Shown here in pieces: positions 22,891-32,308 of a stretch of 64,000 bases of DNA. Under the pieces are notes generated by a model. It searched no databases, had not been told where the DNA came from, and saw only the letters and a list, made by a program, of their open reading frames with translations. The stretch covers positions 1 to 64,000 of the forward strand of contig JACKGR010000003.1 in NCBI GenBank assembly GCA_020631895.1. The letters run 5' to 3'. Position numbers and translations under genes: made by a program. The first letter of the stretch is position 1. The number at the start of each line of letters is the position of its first letter. Source of the stretch: Candidatus Nomurabacteria bacterium (GTDB taxonomy: Bacteria; Patescibacteriota; Saccharimonadia; Saccharimonadales; UBA7683).

Positions 22891-23337
22891 TTAATTTGAT
22901 TCAGTTACTGAAGGAGTTGATTCGTTATCGCCAATATTGATTGGAGCGATTTCAATAATTTTATTAGTTGAAGGTCTATACAGATAGGCTTTTTTAGCTT
23001 TAGTAAAAATTAATACCTTGTCACCGTTTTCGGCTTTAGCAAAAAATGCTTGAGATTTTAACTTATTGGCGTCCTGAACGGTGGCAAGTGTTGGCGACTC
23101 ATCTGTTGGTAAATCTGTAATCTTACCCACTAAAGCTACCAGCTTAGTTACCTCGTCTTTAGCTGCCTCTTGTGGATCTGACAATCTAGCGATCTTAGCA
23201 TTTTGGTCGCTAATATACTTATAAGTCACAAAGCCACCAATCCCAAAAACTAATACAACTACAGCTATGATAATTCCGATTTTTAAATATTTATCGTTAC
23301 TTTTTGACTTAACAACTTGATATTGATCTTCTAACAC
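22891..23337 (-). CDS. Hypothetical single-pass membrane protein
   Basis: The 148-aa protein starts at a GTG with AGAGGG at a proper distance. It has a charged 20-residue N-terminus, one membrane segment (about residues 21-44, IGIIIAVVVLVFGIGGFVTY) and an extracytoplasmic domain with VLIFTKAKKAYLYRPSTNKI, a pattern shared by many CPR membrane-anchored proteins. It lies just downstream of the giant surface gene on the same strand and might belong with it. A TATAAT-like element precedes it (near 23378). Function unknown. Confidence 0.6.
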   Translation of the reverse strand: MLEDQYQVVKSKSNDKYLKIGIIIAVVVLVFGIGGFVTYKYISDQNAKIARLSDPQEAAKDEVTKLVALVGKITDLPTDESPTLATVQDANKLKSQAFFAKAENGDKVLIFTKAKKAYLYRPSTNKIIEIAPINIGDNESTPSVTESN

Positions 23338-23408
23338 TTTGGTCCCTCTTTTTTATAAAACTTATACTTAAAAATATTATACCAACACAGGACTAGATAA
23401 TACAAACA

Positions 23409-26400
23409 TTATTGCCCTATACTTACTGCGTTTTTCGCATCCTTTACCGATAGTGCCGTCCATGAGAAATTTATATCGTTAACCGCTGGGTCTTTTATAA
23501 CAATTGTGAAACCTGATTGAGTTAAATCTTTGTATGAGTATGTTACAAACTGCCCATCATTAACACTGACAGTAACAACTGGTACATGTGGGTAATCACT
23601 AGTAAACTCGATCTTTACCTCTTTTTGACCGGCCTTAATCTGGGCAAACCCACCGCTATCGTTGTTGAAGGTAGCACGTCCAGCAAATGTTGTATCGCCG
23701 TTAATCAATATTGAGCCATTAAAAGTTACTAGCTTATCAAAGATTGTTTCTCCGTTGAACTCAGCTAGACCGTTAACTGTTAGTCCATTGTTAACTATTA
23801 ACTCCCCGTCAACTGTTAGGTCAAGCGCAACTTCAGCGGTTTGAATAGTTATACTGCCCAATATGTCCGAGTTTACTGTTTGGCTAGAGGGTGCATTTAA
23901 GCTTGATTCGCTATCCGAAAGTCTATTGCTAAGGCTAGAGATCTTATCAGTTAAGACCTGGAGCCCCTCTATCTGGTTTGCTACTATTTTATCTGCAGTG
24001 ATAGTTCCGCTAAATATAGCATTTCCATCAGCATCAAATGATATGGTCTGTTTACCGTCTTTATCCTTGGCGCTAAATACCTCTGCTGCATCCACCTCTG
24101 CGGAAACCGCGATTCGTTTACCGGCAAGTTCGAGGCCAGGAGCGGCTTGATTGGCAGAAATTGATACAGGACTAGCTTGTAGCTGAGGGCTAACGAACAA
24201 ACTCACAGTGCTGATAGTATCGCCATTATAATTCTCTAGGGCCACACCAACAATTGCCCCGGAATTCGGGCCAGCTTTCTCTAATATTCCTGAATCTGAT
24301 GATAATGCTAACGAATCACCGGATGAAATTGGATCTTCGCCATCGTGAGTGGTGACTTTAACTGGTACGCGCCCAATAAGCGCGATCGGCACCCATTCAG
24401 CTCCACTCTCCGGTTCTGCGCTGGATGATAATCTAAATCCTGGATTTCTAGAAACAACGCCCAGAACCTGCTCTCCTCTTGTAGCTCTTTTTACATGTTC
24501 TGGGTGGGCTTGATCAACAGATACGGGCTCACCGGGCTCAAGAGTGCTATCGAGTGTAGGATAATCTTCGGCGTAATCAAATGCTCCCCCTGAAGTAGTT
24601 ATACCGTTTGAGAATGTAAAGGCTCCATAATGACCAGAATTATCTGATAACTGTTTGTCTCCAGAGAAACTTATAGACCCAAAATTTGAACTACCTGAGT
24701 CAAACATTAGTGCAAATGAATCCTGGCTCTGCTTACTCCAGGTATATACAGAACCAACGCCATTTGTACCGTCGTCAGTTCCTAAATACATCACTCCATC
24801 CTTGGTGATTAACGATGACACTGAGTTTATCCCTGTTTGAGACCCAAAAGTACCCCTCGTAGTGTTAATCAGACTCCACTCACCAGGGGTTCCCGGGTAT
24901 TCGTATAGTGCCGCAGTGTCCTCGCCGGCCGCTGTTTGAGATCCGGCATACAAACGACCATTGTAGTTACGCAGGATAATTGAATCAATATTTGCAGTAT
25001 CTGTAGAGACTAGCTTACCAACTGTTGTAGTTACTCGGAAGAAGTTTGCAGCAACGTTTGCAATCGGTGTGGTTGCTTTATACCTATAGACAGCAGCCGC
25101 GTTGGCTTTACTTACCCCAACATAAAGCGAGCCATTCCAAACAACTAAACTGGTGACATCTATGACTGCGGTTTCGGCACCAAATGTTCCTCCACCTGTC
25201 GCTGTATTTAACATTGTCCAAGTTGTACCGCTACCTTGATATGCCGAAACTGAGGCTGTAGTTGAGCCAGTTATGCCACCCGCTATAAGCATATTATTGT
25301 AAACAGCTAGCAAGAATCCGTCTTTATCAGCCGTAGTCTCTGCTACCGCCTTTCCGTCCGTAGCAGTAACTTGGGCAAAAGTTGTACCACCGTCGTAACG
25401 CACAATCTCCGCTAGATTAGGCTCTATAGTCGCTATGTAAAGACTACCGTTAAACACTGCCATGTCTGAGACGCCGTCCTGACTTGCAGATGCAAATGTT
25501 CCACGCGTAGCGTTAACCAGTGTAAATGAATCAGCTGTTGTATCCGCTGTACTGCTCTTGTAAACTGCTCCGGTGCTAGAGGCACCCGTCTTACTACCGA
25601 TGAAGAGCTCTCCGTTAAAGACTGTGAGAGTAAACTCGTCTATATTGGCAGTATCGCCAGTGACAGCTTTACCGACAGTGCTATTTGTAACCAGAGTCCA
25701 AGTTGTTCCTCCATCATAACGATAAACTCCTGCGGCGTCTGTTTCTTTTGTAGAAACAAACAGTTTACCCTTATATACAACTTGTGCACTAATAGAGTCG
25801 CGACCTATCTGTGATCCCAATGTACCTGCTGCAGAATTTATTAAACAAGCGCATCCAGAAGCAAAATTATGGCTTGTTGCGTCTGCTTGAGCTCCAATAA
25901 CTACATCCCCGTTGGCCTCAATTGCGGTGTCCCAACCAGAGCCAATGGAAATTCCTTTAGAGTTAATAGTATCCCCTGGGTCAGTTAGGGCGCCTATCTT
26001 GATACCGTTTACGTAATCTACCCCAGCAGAATTAGTTGGGCTAAAAGCGTCTAGTTCTATCCCGTTATAAGCAAGTGCATCGGTAGCACCACCGGTGAAA
26101 CTCGGTGTAATATGCAAAGCATCTCCAGACGCATTAGAGGTACCGAATGTCAGAGAGATACCGTCTACTCCATTAACAGTGGAGTTCAACCCGACATCAG
26201 TAATATTAAGTAAATCTAGCCCAGGCGATGTACCACCGTAGGCTGCAATTGTCACATTAGTGTCAGAATCAATTATAAACAATGTGCTTCCTGTACCACC
26301 TGGAGCAATTATTAAATTTTGCCCACTGGTAGTTGTAATATCGGCAGAAGCATCATTTGTAGCGTTAAATACCAAAGATGAATCAGTGTCAGTTGTTATA

Positions 26401-27902
26401 GTTAGATTATTTGTACCAGAAGGCGCAAATTGAATTGCACCAGTGAATGTTTTGGTTATATCAGCATCCAATGTGTATGTTGCTCCTGATGCACTGACAG
26501 TGATGTCCCCTTTATCTCCATCTGAAACTCCGCCACTACCACAGCCAGTACATGATGATACGGTAAGCGCTCCTGCAGAAGTGATTTTATAAGCAGAGCT
26601 AAAAAACTGTATATCACCTGTAGAGCTTGATGCTAGGGTCAGCGAACCGCTCCCTTTTGCAGAAATAGTCAGAGATTCGTTTGTACCCGATGAAAGTGTT
26701 GTAATCGCTAATCCGGCACCGGCAGCTGCAGACTTAATATTTAGTCCGGTTGCAGAAGATGCGGTTGAGGCATCTATATTAAATGCGGGATTAGTTGTTC
26801 CGTTTGCACCAACAGCAAGTGCATTAGCAGATGTTGTCGAAATTGTTTGATTACCCGATGCCAGTGTGCCTCCAGACACTGTAAAGCCCCCAGTCGCAGT
26901 CGCTACTGTGATATTTGCTGTACCATCGAAAGATACTCCTCCGATAGTTCTTGCATTCTGCAAAGCAGTTGCAGTACCAGCATTTCCACTTACTGTTGTT
27001 TGGTCGCCCGTGTTCGTGCCTGAAGAAGTTCCAGAGAAATTTGAAGCACTAATAGTACTAGAGAAACCACCGGTTGTTCCACTTAAACCTGCGCTACACG
27101 CAAATGCCCCGGTTGAGCTTGTCAGCGTACATCCAGTTGAGCCTGAACCTCCACCAAATGTTATATTCCCTCCTGATGTTGAATCTGTGTCGATACTTAA
27201 AACATTGGTTGTATTGTCGTATGAAATCAAACCTTCATCTACTGTTGATGCGCCAATATGAAGAGTTTGGCCGCCCAGATAAAGATCCCTAAATCTATGG
27301 GTATTATCTCCTAAATCAATTGTGTCGTCAGTTCCTGGCAACAAAGATGTATTGATAGCCACGCTTGAAAGATTACTCAGGGCTGTATTAGCGCCACTGC
27401 CACCGGATACAGTTGAACAGTCCCAAGTATCAGTAGATTCTACCCAACTAAGCACTTGCCCGTCGGTACAACCCTGCAGAAGTGATAATCCATCACTATA
27501 AGTAGCTAGACCTGATGCTGATGATGTACCAGACCTACCATCAAGTGCGCTAACCAAGGTCAACGCATCCGCATCGATTTTCCCAGATGCAAGTGTTAGA
27601 ATCTCATTGCCAGAGCCAGCAATGATAGAGCCTTCAAAATAATTTTTTGAACTAGCTCCTGCAGAATAAATGTTATAACTAGCGCTCGAGCCAACAGATG
27701 ACTGATCATTGATATACAGTCCGTAATTATTTGTTACAGTCCCTGTAAACACTAAGGGTGATGCAATATTTATAGCTTTTGCAGTATTGATTATGCCGCC
27801 GCCGCCCCCACCAGAATTATATTGAAGAATAGTTGCTGAAATAGCAGTTGCTACGTCTATTGTGCCACCACCTTGGTTAAAAACCGCTCCGTTGACTCCC
27901 AC
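23409..27902 (-). CDS. 3' part of giant tail-fibre-like surface protein, separated by in-frame TGA
   Basis: This 1,497-codon frame begins at a GTG (27902) without a ribosome binding site and is in the same frame as the upstream 371-codon ORF. Only the TGA at 27954-27956 separates them, so both are parts of one 1,886-codon gene. Content in order: low-complexity Ser/Thr/Gly beta-rich stalk (to about residue 680), seven propeller-like repeats (about 690-1095; e.g. VFNGELFIGSK, VFNGSLYIAT, VWNGSLYVG), a DYAEDYPTLD...GEPVSVD...VLGVVSRNPGF domain resembling phage-tail peptidase G2-like modules (about 1110-1240), a short coiled coil (KISSLSNRLSDSESSL), beta-repeats and a C-terminal head domain. Probably an extracellular fibre or adhesin. 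Confidence 0.75.
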   Translation of the reverse strand: MGVNGAVFNQGGGTIDVATAISATILQYNSGGGGGGIINTAKAINIASPLVFTGTVTNNYGLYINDQSSVGSSASYNIYSAGASSKNYFEGSIIAGSGNEILTLASGKIDADALTLVSALDGRSGTSSASGLATYSDGLSLLQGCTDGQVLSWVESTDTWDCSTVSGGSGANTALSNLSSVAINTSLLPGTDDTIDLGDNTHRFRDLYLGGQTLHIGASTVDEGLISYDNTTNVLSIDTDSTSGGNITFGGGSGSTGCTLTSSTGAFACSAGLSGTTGGFSSTISASNFSGTSSGTNTGDQTTVSGNAGTATALQNARTIGGVSFDGTANITVATATGGFTVSGGTLASGNQTISTTSANALAVGANGTTNPAFNIDASTASSATGLNIKSAAAGAGLAITTLSSGTNESLTISAKGSGSLTLASSSTGDIQFFSSAYKITSAGALTVSSCTGCGSGGVSDGDKGDITVSASGATYTLDADITKTFTGAIQFAPSGTNNLTITTDTDSSLVFNATNDASADITTTSGQNLIIAPGGTGSTLFIIDSDTNVTIAAYGGTSPGLDLLNITDVGLNSTVNGVDGISLTFGTSNASGDALHITPSFTGGATDALAYNGIELDAFSPTNSAGVDYVNGIKIGALTDPGDTINSKGISIGSGWDTAIEANGDVVIGAQADATSHNFASGCACLINSAAGTLGSQIGRDSISAQVVYKGKLFVSTKETDAAGVYRYDGGTTWTLVTNSTVGKAVTGDTANIDEFTLTVFNGELFIGSKTGASSTGAVYKSSTADTTADSFTLVNATRGTFASASQDGVSDMAVFNGSLYIATIEPNLAEIVRYDGGTTFAQVTATDGKAVAETTADKDGFLLAVYNNMLIAGGITGSTTASVSAYQGSGTTWTMLNTATGGGTFGAETAVIDVTSLVVWNGSLYVGVSKANAAAVYRYKATTPIANVAANFFRVTTTVGKLVSTDTANIDSIILRNYNGRLYAGSQTAAGEDTAALYEYPGTPGEWSLINTTRGTFGSQTGINSVSSLITKDGVMYLGTDDGTNGVGSVYTWSKQSQDSFALMFDSGSSNFGSISFSGDKQLSDNSGHYGAFTFSNGITTSGGAFDYAEDYPTLDSTLEPGEPVSVDQAHPEHVKRATRGEQVLGVVSRNPGFRLSSSAEPESGAEWVPIALIGRVPVKVTTHDGEDPISSGDSLALSSDSGILEKAGPNSGAIVGVALENYNGDTISTVSLFVSPQLQASPVSISANQAAPGLELAGKRIAVSAEVDAAEVFSAKDKDGKQTISFDADGNAIFSGTITADKIVANQIEGLQVLTDKISSLSNRLSDSESSLNAPSSQTVNSDILGSITIQTAEVALDLTVDGELIVNNGLTVNGLAEFNGETIFDKLVTFNGSILINGDTTFAGRATFNNDSGGFAQIKAGQKEVKIEFTSDYPHVPVVTVSVNDGQFVTYSYKDLTQSGFTIVIKDPAVNDINFSWTALSVKDAKNAVSIGQ

Positions 27903-27953
27903 AACTGAACCAGTTAGCGTCCCTGTACCTGAGTGAATAATCCCACCATTAAA

Positions 27954-29069
27954 TCAATTTATTCCTCCGCTACTAGTTAAGTCTTGAGCATTACCCGGAG
28001 CAACAGTTAAGAATCCGTTTAGCCCATTAGCCTGTCCATAAGTAGCAGTTGAAGACGGATTGAGTATGTTATTAACCAATAGACCATCGTAGGTAACTAA
28101 GGTAGATCCCGACGTCGTATTAGTCTCATAAACTCCCAGCGTTGAAACATGGCTAGTTGATCCAAACAAACTATCTAGCCCGGTCAAACCCCCATTAACT
28201 GTTGCTCCTGAACCAATGGATGCTTTACCCTGAATGTCAGTAGTCCCATTAACTGATAGCGTATTTGTTGGATTAGCTGTGCCGATGCCTACTCTCTCAT
28301 TGGTAGTATCAATGTTAAAAACCGGAGTCCCGCCGTCTGCATCATATACCGTAAATCCAGTATTAGAATCTACTGTATTTTGAAAAACAAGGGCTCCGGT
28401 ATTACCCACCGAAAGTACATCGACTCCATCCTTCTGTAACTCCAATATATTTCCACTAGCACCAGTTTTATTCAAAAACAAAGAGGAGGATGTCGAGGCG
28501 TCAACCTGTACACCCTGGGCTATCTGTAGAAAATTAGTAGAGCTTAATCCACCTAGGTATTTTGTATTAAGAGCAAATGGACTTGCCCCAAGTGATTTAA
28601 ATGGTGACATCTCACCATCATAGGTTGGACTGCCCCCTGTTGACGTGCCACCGATGTCTATTGATAGCCAAAGTGTGTCCTGATTCCAGTCAACGCTACT
28701 ACCAAATGCGGTAACTGAGCCCAGATAAACAGAGAAATAACCATTTTTAACCGTTACTCCTTGTGAAGCACTATTTTGCCTGGTCTCAGTCCATTTTAAC
28801 GTCTCATCTCCGCCACCTAAAACTCCATCTCCGTCTTGATACAGCTTAAAACGCATATTGTAGCTACCGTCTGGTACTACGCCTCCTGTTGAATCTAACA
28901 GCCTGCCCTGAAAGTTAAACTTTTCGTTTATACCTGTCGCGGCATGTGCTGGACTGAAGATCAAAAAACTAGCAAATGACGATGCTAGCAAAATTAACAG
29001 AACAAAGAACCCAGCTACGCGATAACGGAGCCTTACACTTTTAAAAAAGTTTGTGTTGACTAGTTGCAT
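27954..29069 (-). CDS. 5' part of giant tail-fibre-like surface protein, ends at in-frame TGA
   Basis: This 371-codon part carries a basic N-terminus and one long hydrophobic segment (about residues 17-42, ending SPAHAATG), which acts as signal or anchor. The conserved CPR module follows (KFNFQGRLLDSTGGVVPDG, YNMRFKLYQDGDG, LWLSIDIGGTS, ASPFALNTKYLGGL), then fibre-type repeats (VGIGTANPTNTLSVNG). It ends at TGA (27954-27956); the next codons continue the same style of sequence (FNGGIIHSGTG) into the 3' ORF. Alone it would make a truncated 371-aa anchored stub. Nonsense mutation, sequencing error or readthrough cannot be separated here. No Shine-Dalgarno is visible. Confidence 0.75.
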   Translation of the reverse strand: MQLVNTNFFKSVRLRYRVAGFFVLLILLASSFASFLIFSPAHAATGINEKFNFQGRLLDSTGGVVPDGSYNMRFKLYQDGDGVLGGGDETLKWTETRQNSASQGVTVKNGYFSVYLGSVTAFGSSVDWNQDTLWLSIDIGGTSTGGSPTYDGEMSPFKSLGASPFALNTKYLGGLSSTNFLQIAQGVQVDASTSSSLFLNKTGASGNILELQKDGVDVLSVGNTGALVFQNTVDSNTGFTVYDADGGTPVFNIDTTNERVGIGTANPTNTLSVNGTTDIQGKASIGSGATVNGGLTGLDSLFGSTSHVSTLGVYETNTTSGSTLVTYDGLLVNNILNPSSTATYGQANGLNGFLTVAPGNAQDLTSSGGIN

Positions 29070-29120
29070 TTTTATATTTAGTTTTGACTGTTTTTGTATA
29101 ATTTATTTATGCACCTTCAA

Positions 29121-29149
29121 TTGTAGTCCTCTAATCTGTAAAATGCAAC
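29121..29149 (-). promoter_or_regulatory. Promoter of the giant surface gene
   Basis: Read leftward, TTGCAT (29144-29149) and TACAAT (29121-29126) have a 17-bp spacer. The flanking AGTTGCATTTTA is shared with the promoter at 32270-32298. Confidence 0.5.
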
Positions 29150-29220
29150 TATTTTATCCAAAATATAACAAAAAATTGCTAGCAAAATTGTAGATTAAAA
29201 TAAGTAATGTATAAATTACA

Positions 29221-30159
29221 TCATTTAACCAAACTTGCCCTTTTATACCGATGTAAGAGCCATCTCTCGCCTAGCCAAAAACTGAATGTAGATAATACAA
29301 CGATAATGTAGATTTGCCATACTCTGGTCAAAATCGGTAACGTTTTAGTAGGATTCTTTAAGAAGCTAGGTGCATAAACTATCGGTTTTCCGTTAACAAT
29401 CACCATAGTTTGAATACTCGCTTTATTGCCTAAACTATCTACTGCTTTAACTGAAACTTTATAGTCGCCTGCAAATTTATAGACGTGTTGGATTTCGAAT
29501 TCATCACTTGAAGGTTGGAGTACTAAGTCTTCTTTGCCATCTCCCCAACTCACATATACTGCGTACGGTGCTTGACCACCCATAACTCTCGAGCTCAGAG
29601 TAAACGATGACTCAACAATTACACCTTGGTAAAAGTTATCTGTTATTACTACCAGTTGTTCAAGGGCGAGAGATGAATTCGTATACGACTGGTTTTTATT
29701 ATCACTGGCATTTGATGACTGATTATCAAAATACACTGTGATTGTAGACGAATCAGGCCCTTTTTGGTTCAAAGAGTCGTACGTTTTGGCGACCAAGTCG
29801 TTTTTACCATATACTAGATCAACTTTTAGATTAAAAACACCTCCACTACACAGTGTGGAGCCAGCAAAAATTTCATTTTTGTATATCTGAATGATTTTAC
29901 CCGACTCACAAGTACCCGATACTGTAATTGACTGGTTGTCAAAGCGTGAGCCGCTAATTGGGGATAGAATTTGAGCTGCGACTTGTGGAGGCTCTCCAGG
30001 TACAGTTGCACTTACAGTTACTCCACCAGATTGTGATTCTGCTACGGCCATCGATATATTTGTAGCAGCATAAAGTAGAATTGCGAAGATTATATAAATT
30101 GATAGTACTACTATGTATTTTAAGTGATTCAGTTGTATGTTAACTGGTTGTTCTATCAT
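29221..30159 (-). CDS. Cell-surface protein with Ig-like and PKD-like domains, anchored at both ends
   Basis: The 312-aa protein has an N-terminal hydrophobic segment (about 15-38), an Ig-like domain (AAQILSPISGSRF ... GTCESGKIIQIYKNEIFAG, about residues 58-145) and a PKD-like domain (YVSWGDGKEDLVL ... HVYKFAGDYKVSVKAVD, about 175-255). It ends with a membrane segment and basic tail (282-312). The body should lie outside the cell. It follows the DUF916-like gene by 18 bp on the same strand and belongs to the surface block. Confidence 0.75.
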   Translation of the reverse strand: MIEQPVNIQLNHLKYIVVLSIYIIFAILLYAATNISMAVAESQSGGVTVSATVPGEPPQVAAQILSPISGSRFDNQSITVSGTCESGKIIQIYKNEIFAGSTLCSGGVFNLKVDLVYGKNDLVAKTYDSLNQKGPDSSTITVYFDNQSSNASDNKNQSYTNSSLALEQLVVITDNFYQGVIVESSFTLSSRVMGGQAPYAVYVSWGDGKEDLVLQPSSDEFEIQHVYKFAGDYKVSVKAVDSLGNKASIQTMVIVNGKPIVYAPSFLKNPTKTLPILTRVWQIYIIVVLSTFSFWLGERWLLHRYKRASLVK

Positions 30160-30177
30160 AATATCGCTAAATTTTAT

Positions 30178-31158
30178 TTAACCGCGTTTATTATTTGCTT
30201 TTTTAATAATATGTTTATTGTAACGTTTGATAAGTATAACTGCGAGCACAACGGCCCCTATTATCATTGCAATTAGTCGATACGGGATAACCCAAAAACT
30301 AGTGTCTTTTGTGAGCCTCTGATTATTACCATAACTAATATCCATTGTTGCAGTATATCTGCCAAAAAGATTACTCTTGTTTAATTCTTGTTCAAACTTT
30401 CTGACACTATCCGGAAGTACATTTCCGCCGTTTTGATTTACTTTTAATTTTGCGATCTCTGTACCTCTAAAGTTTTTAACTGTAACCGTACCGGTAGGCT
30501 GAAAGTGAACGTTGCCAGTATTCTTAATTCTTTCAAATATAGTAAGTGGTCCGCTCTCGAAAAAACTACCTGACTTATCATTTTTTGATACACCAAACTG
30601 TTCAACTGTCGCCGACTCCTGTATATCTCCTGAGACCTTAACAAGAACCAGACTGCCGATACTAGCCGATAATGACACTCCTGTGTCTTTAACTTCAGGT
30701 GCAGCAGCTGAAAATCGAATAACACCATAGTGGCCTCCTGGTGAGGCATTGGCTGGAACATTCATCACAACCTCAACGACTTGTTGCTCTTTTGGAGCAA
30801 TTGTAAGGTCTTCAATATTATTAACCCAAGTTTTTATTCCGTATGAGCTCGTGTCAGCCGTTTCATCCAGGAGTAGCTTTGGCAGACCTTCTTCTCCCTG
30901 AGCAATAAAATCATTAATATTAGCGCTCGCAATAAGAGTTGAATCTGTGATATTCCTAAGTTTAATCGTAGCGGTAACTGTCTGACCTGGATCAGCATCA
31001 ACCTTGAGAAGTGGTGGTGATATTTCTAATCCCTGGCCAAGCTGATTTGAGCCCGATTGTCCAAAAACGTGACTGCCCAATACTACAAAAAGCGACACAA
31101 TTAAAATGGATACTGTAGCTCTTCTAAGCAAATATAACTTGTCTCCTCTGATCTTCAT
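30178..31158 (-). CDS. DUF916 (WxL-interacting)-like surface protein
   Basis: The 326-aa protein has a signal segment (about residues 14-33) and two beta-sandwich domains. The first contains EISPPLLKVDADPGQTVTATIKL and ANASPGGHYGVIRF, a layout like the DUF916 peptidoglycan-binding proteins that partner WxL proteins. It ends with a C-terminal membrane helix and basic tail (LIAMIIGAVVLAVILIKRYNK). I use the ATG at 31158, preceded by AGAGAGG; the frame is open to 31212 but that part overlaps the upstream gene. The neighbouring secreted proteins are candidate partners; homology to DUF916 is from pattern only. Confidence 0.7.
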   Translation of the reverse strand: MKIRGDKLYLLRRATVSILIVSLFVVLGSHVFGQSGSNQLGQGLEISPPLLKVDADPGQTVTATIKLRNITDSTLIASANINDFIAQGEEGLPKLLLDETADTSSYGIKTWVNNIEDLTIAPKEQQVVEVVMNVPANASPGGHYGVIRFSAAAPEVKDTGVSLSASIGSLVLVKVSGDIQESATVEQFGVSKNDKSGSFFESGPLTIFERIKNTGNVHFQPTGTVTVKNFRGTEIAKLKVNQNGGNVLPDSVRKFEQELNKSNLFGRYTATMDISYGNNQRLTKDTSFWVIPYRLIAMIIGAVVLAVILIKRYNKHIIKKANNKRG

Positions 31159-31193
31159 CAAAACTGCCTCTCTTAAACTACAATATACCACAA

Positions 31194-32234
31194 CTAATAA
31201 GTTGCTGTACAAATATAAGTTATTGTAGATGTATAGGTGCCCGGATTGGTAGTATTGCTAATATTAGCTATATAAGAAGCTGTATAAGTATTGCTGTCGG
31301 TTTGTCCTGATGCAGATGCAACAGTGTCACCGGTTAGGAACTTAAAGCTATCGGCTGTGTTATAACCTGTTTGAGCTGTACCGCTTCCGGATCCTGTAAC
31401 ATTCGACCCGACACTTGGCGTAGTATTTGCTTTTAAGTTGAATCCATATTGACTAGAGCCCGTAGACGATGCTGCGCCGCTTAGGGCAGTAATTGTATTT
31501 GCACCTGATGTCAAAGTTGCTCCAGTATATGTAATAGCATAGCCACTAGTTGAGTTGGTAGCGGCATCCATTTTGCTTGTGCCAGAAGAGGTCGAGGACG
31601 TACTAAGAGTGCCTAATGCCACTGTGGAGCCGCTAGCGGCGCAGTTTGCCCCGGTGTATACACAGAAGGTTAAAGTTTCATCGACCGACGCTGAAACCGT
31701 TATTTGGTTTGCTGTGCTTGCTGCTACAACTCCTGTGTCGGTTGGTCCCGTATTTCCATCATTACCTGTATAGGTTGTAATGCGAACAAAGAATGTAGTA
31801 TTTGTTGTAGATGGATTTGTAATTGTTGTAAAAGTATTACTCACAGCTGTACCTGATGTAACACTTGCCGGGGTCCTTCCCACAACTATATTATTTGCAT
31901 CAGTAAATCCTACCGTCAAACCAGTAACTCCTGTTTGAGCACTTAAGCTTGCAGAGGCGACATTAAGTCCCGTAGGGGCCACACAACTTCCAGATGCTGT
32001 TGTACAATACTCGTATTTAATCGACCCAACATTTGCTGTTGTTGCAGTGGTGAAGTCAAATTTATGGGTCGTAGAGGCTGAGGCAGCGCTACTAGTTAAA
32101 GTAATTTTTCTTGCTGTCAATCCTGCCGCAAATACGCTAGTAGGAAATTGCAATACAACAAATGAGACTACTACAAGTAATATTGCTAGCCTATCAAAAT
32201 GTACGTTCGCAAAGTTTATAATTGCTCGGAGCAT
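31194..32234 (-). CDS. Secreted Ser/Thr-rich surface protein
   Basis: The 346-aa protein has a signal peptide (hydrophobic core about 16-35, ending SVFAAG) and a low-complexity Thr/Ser/Ala-rich beta body. Its C-terminal domain (YGFNLKANTTPSVGS ... TYTASYIANIS, ending ITYICTATY) is clearly related to that of the next gene, so they are paralogues. Upstream are a TTGCAT/TATACT promoter and an AGGAG. The C-terminal domain takes the place a WxL domain would hold in Gram-positive clusters, but the WxL motif itself is absent. Confidence 0.7.
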   Translation of the reverse strand: MLRAIINFANVHFDRLAILLVVVSFVVLQFPTSVFAAGLTARKITLTSSAASASTTHKFDFTTATTANVGSIKYEYCTTASGSCVAPTGLNVASASLSAQTGVTGLTVGFTDANNIVVGRTPASVTSGTAVSNTFTTITNPSTTNTTFFVRITTYTGNDGNTGPTDTGVVAASTANQITVSASVDETLTFCVYTGANCAASGSTVALGTLSTSSTSSGTSKMDAATNSTSGYAITYTGATLTSGANTITALSGAASSTGSSQYGFNLKANTTPSVGSNVTGSGSGTAQTGYNTADSFKFLTGDTVASASGQTDSNTYTASYIANISNTTNPGTYTSTITYICTATY

Positions 32235-32269
32235 ATCAGTATAATCCCTCTTCTCCTAAATTTTAACTT

Positions 32270-32298
32270 AGTATAAGCGGTATTTTATTAAAATGCAA
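32270..32298 (-). promoter_or_regulatory. Promoter of the surface-protein operon
   Basis: Leftward TTGCAT (32293-32298) and TATACT (32270-32275) with a 17-bp spacer, followed by AGGAG at 32253-32257. The -35 context AGTTGCATTTTA matches that before the giant gene. Confidence 0.6.
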
Positions 32299-32308
32299 CT
32301 TTTTTTAA

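Noticed and set aside
26866..27261. 131-codon ORF antisense to the giant surface gene
   Set aside because: Val/Pro-rich composition is the complement of the Thr/Gly repeats on the coding strand.
27954..27956. Recoded UGA (genetic code 25, Gly) as general explanation for the internal TGA
   Set aside because: Other genes, such as comM, end at TGA where the family ends, so the window uses UGA as a stop; only a local event could apply.
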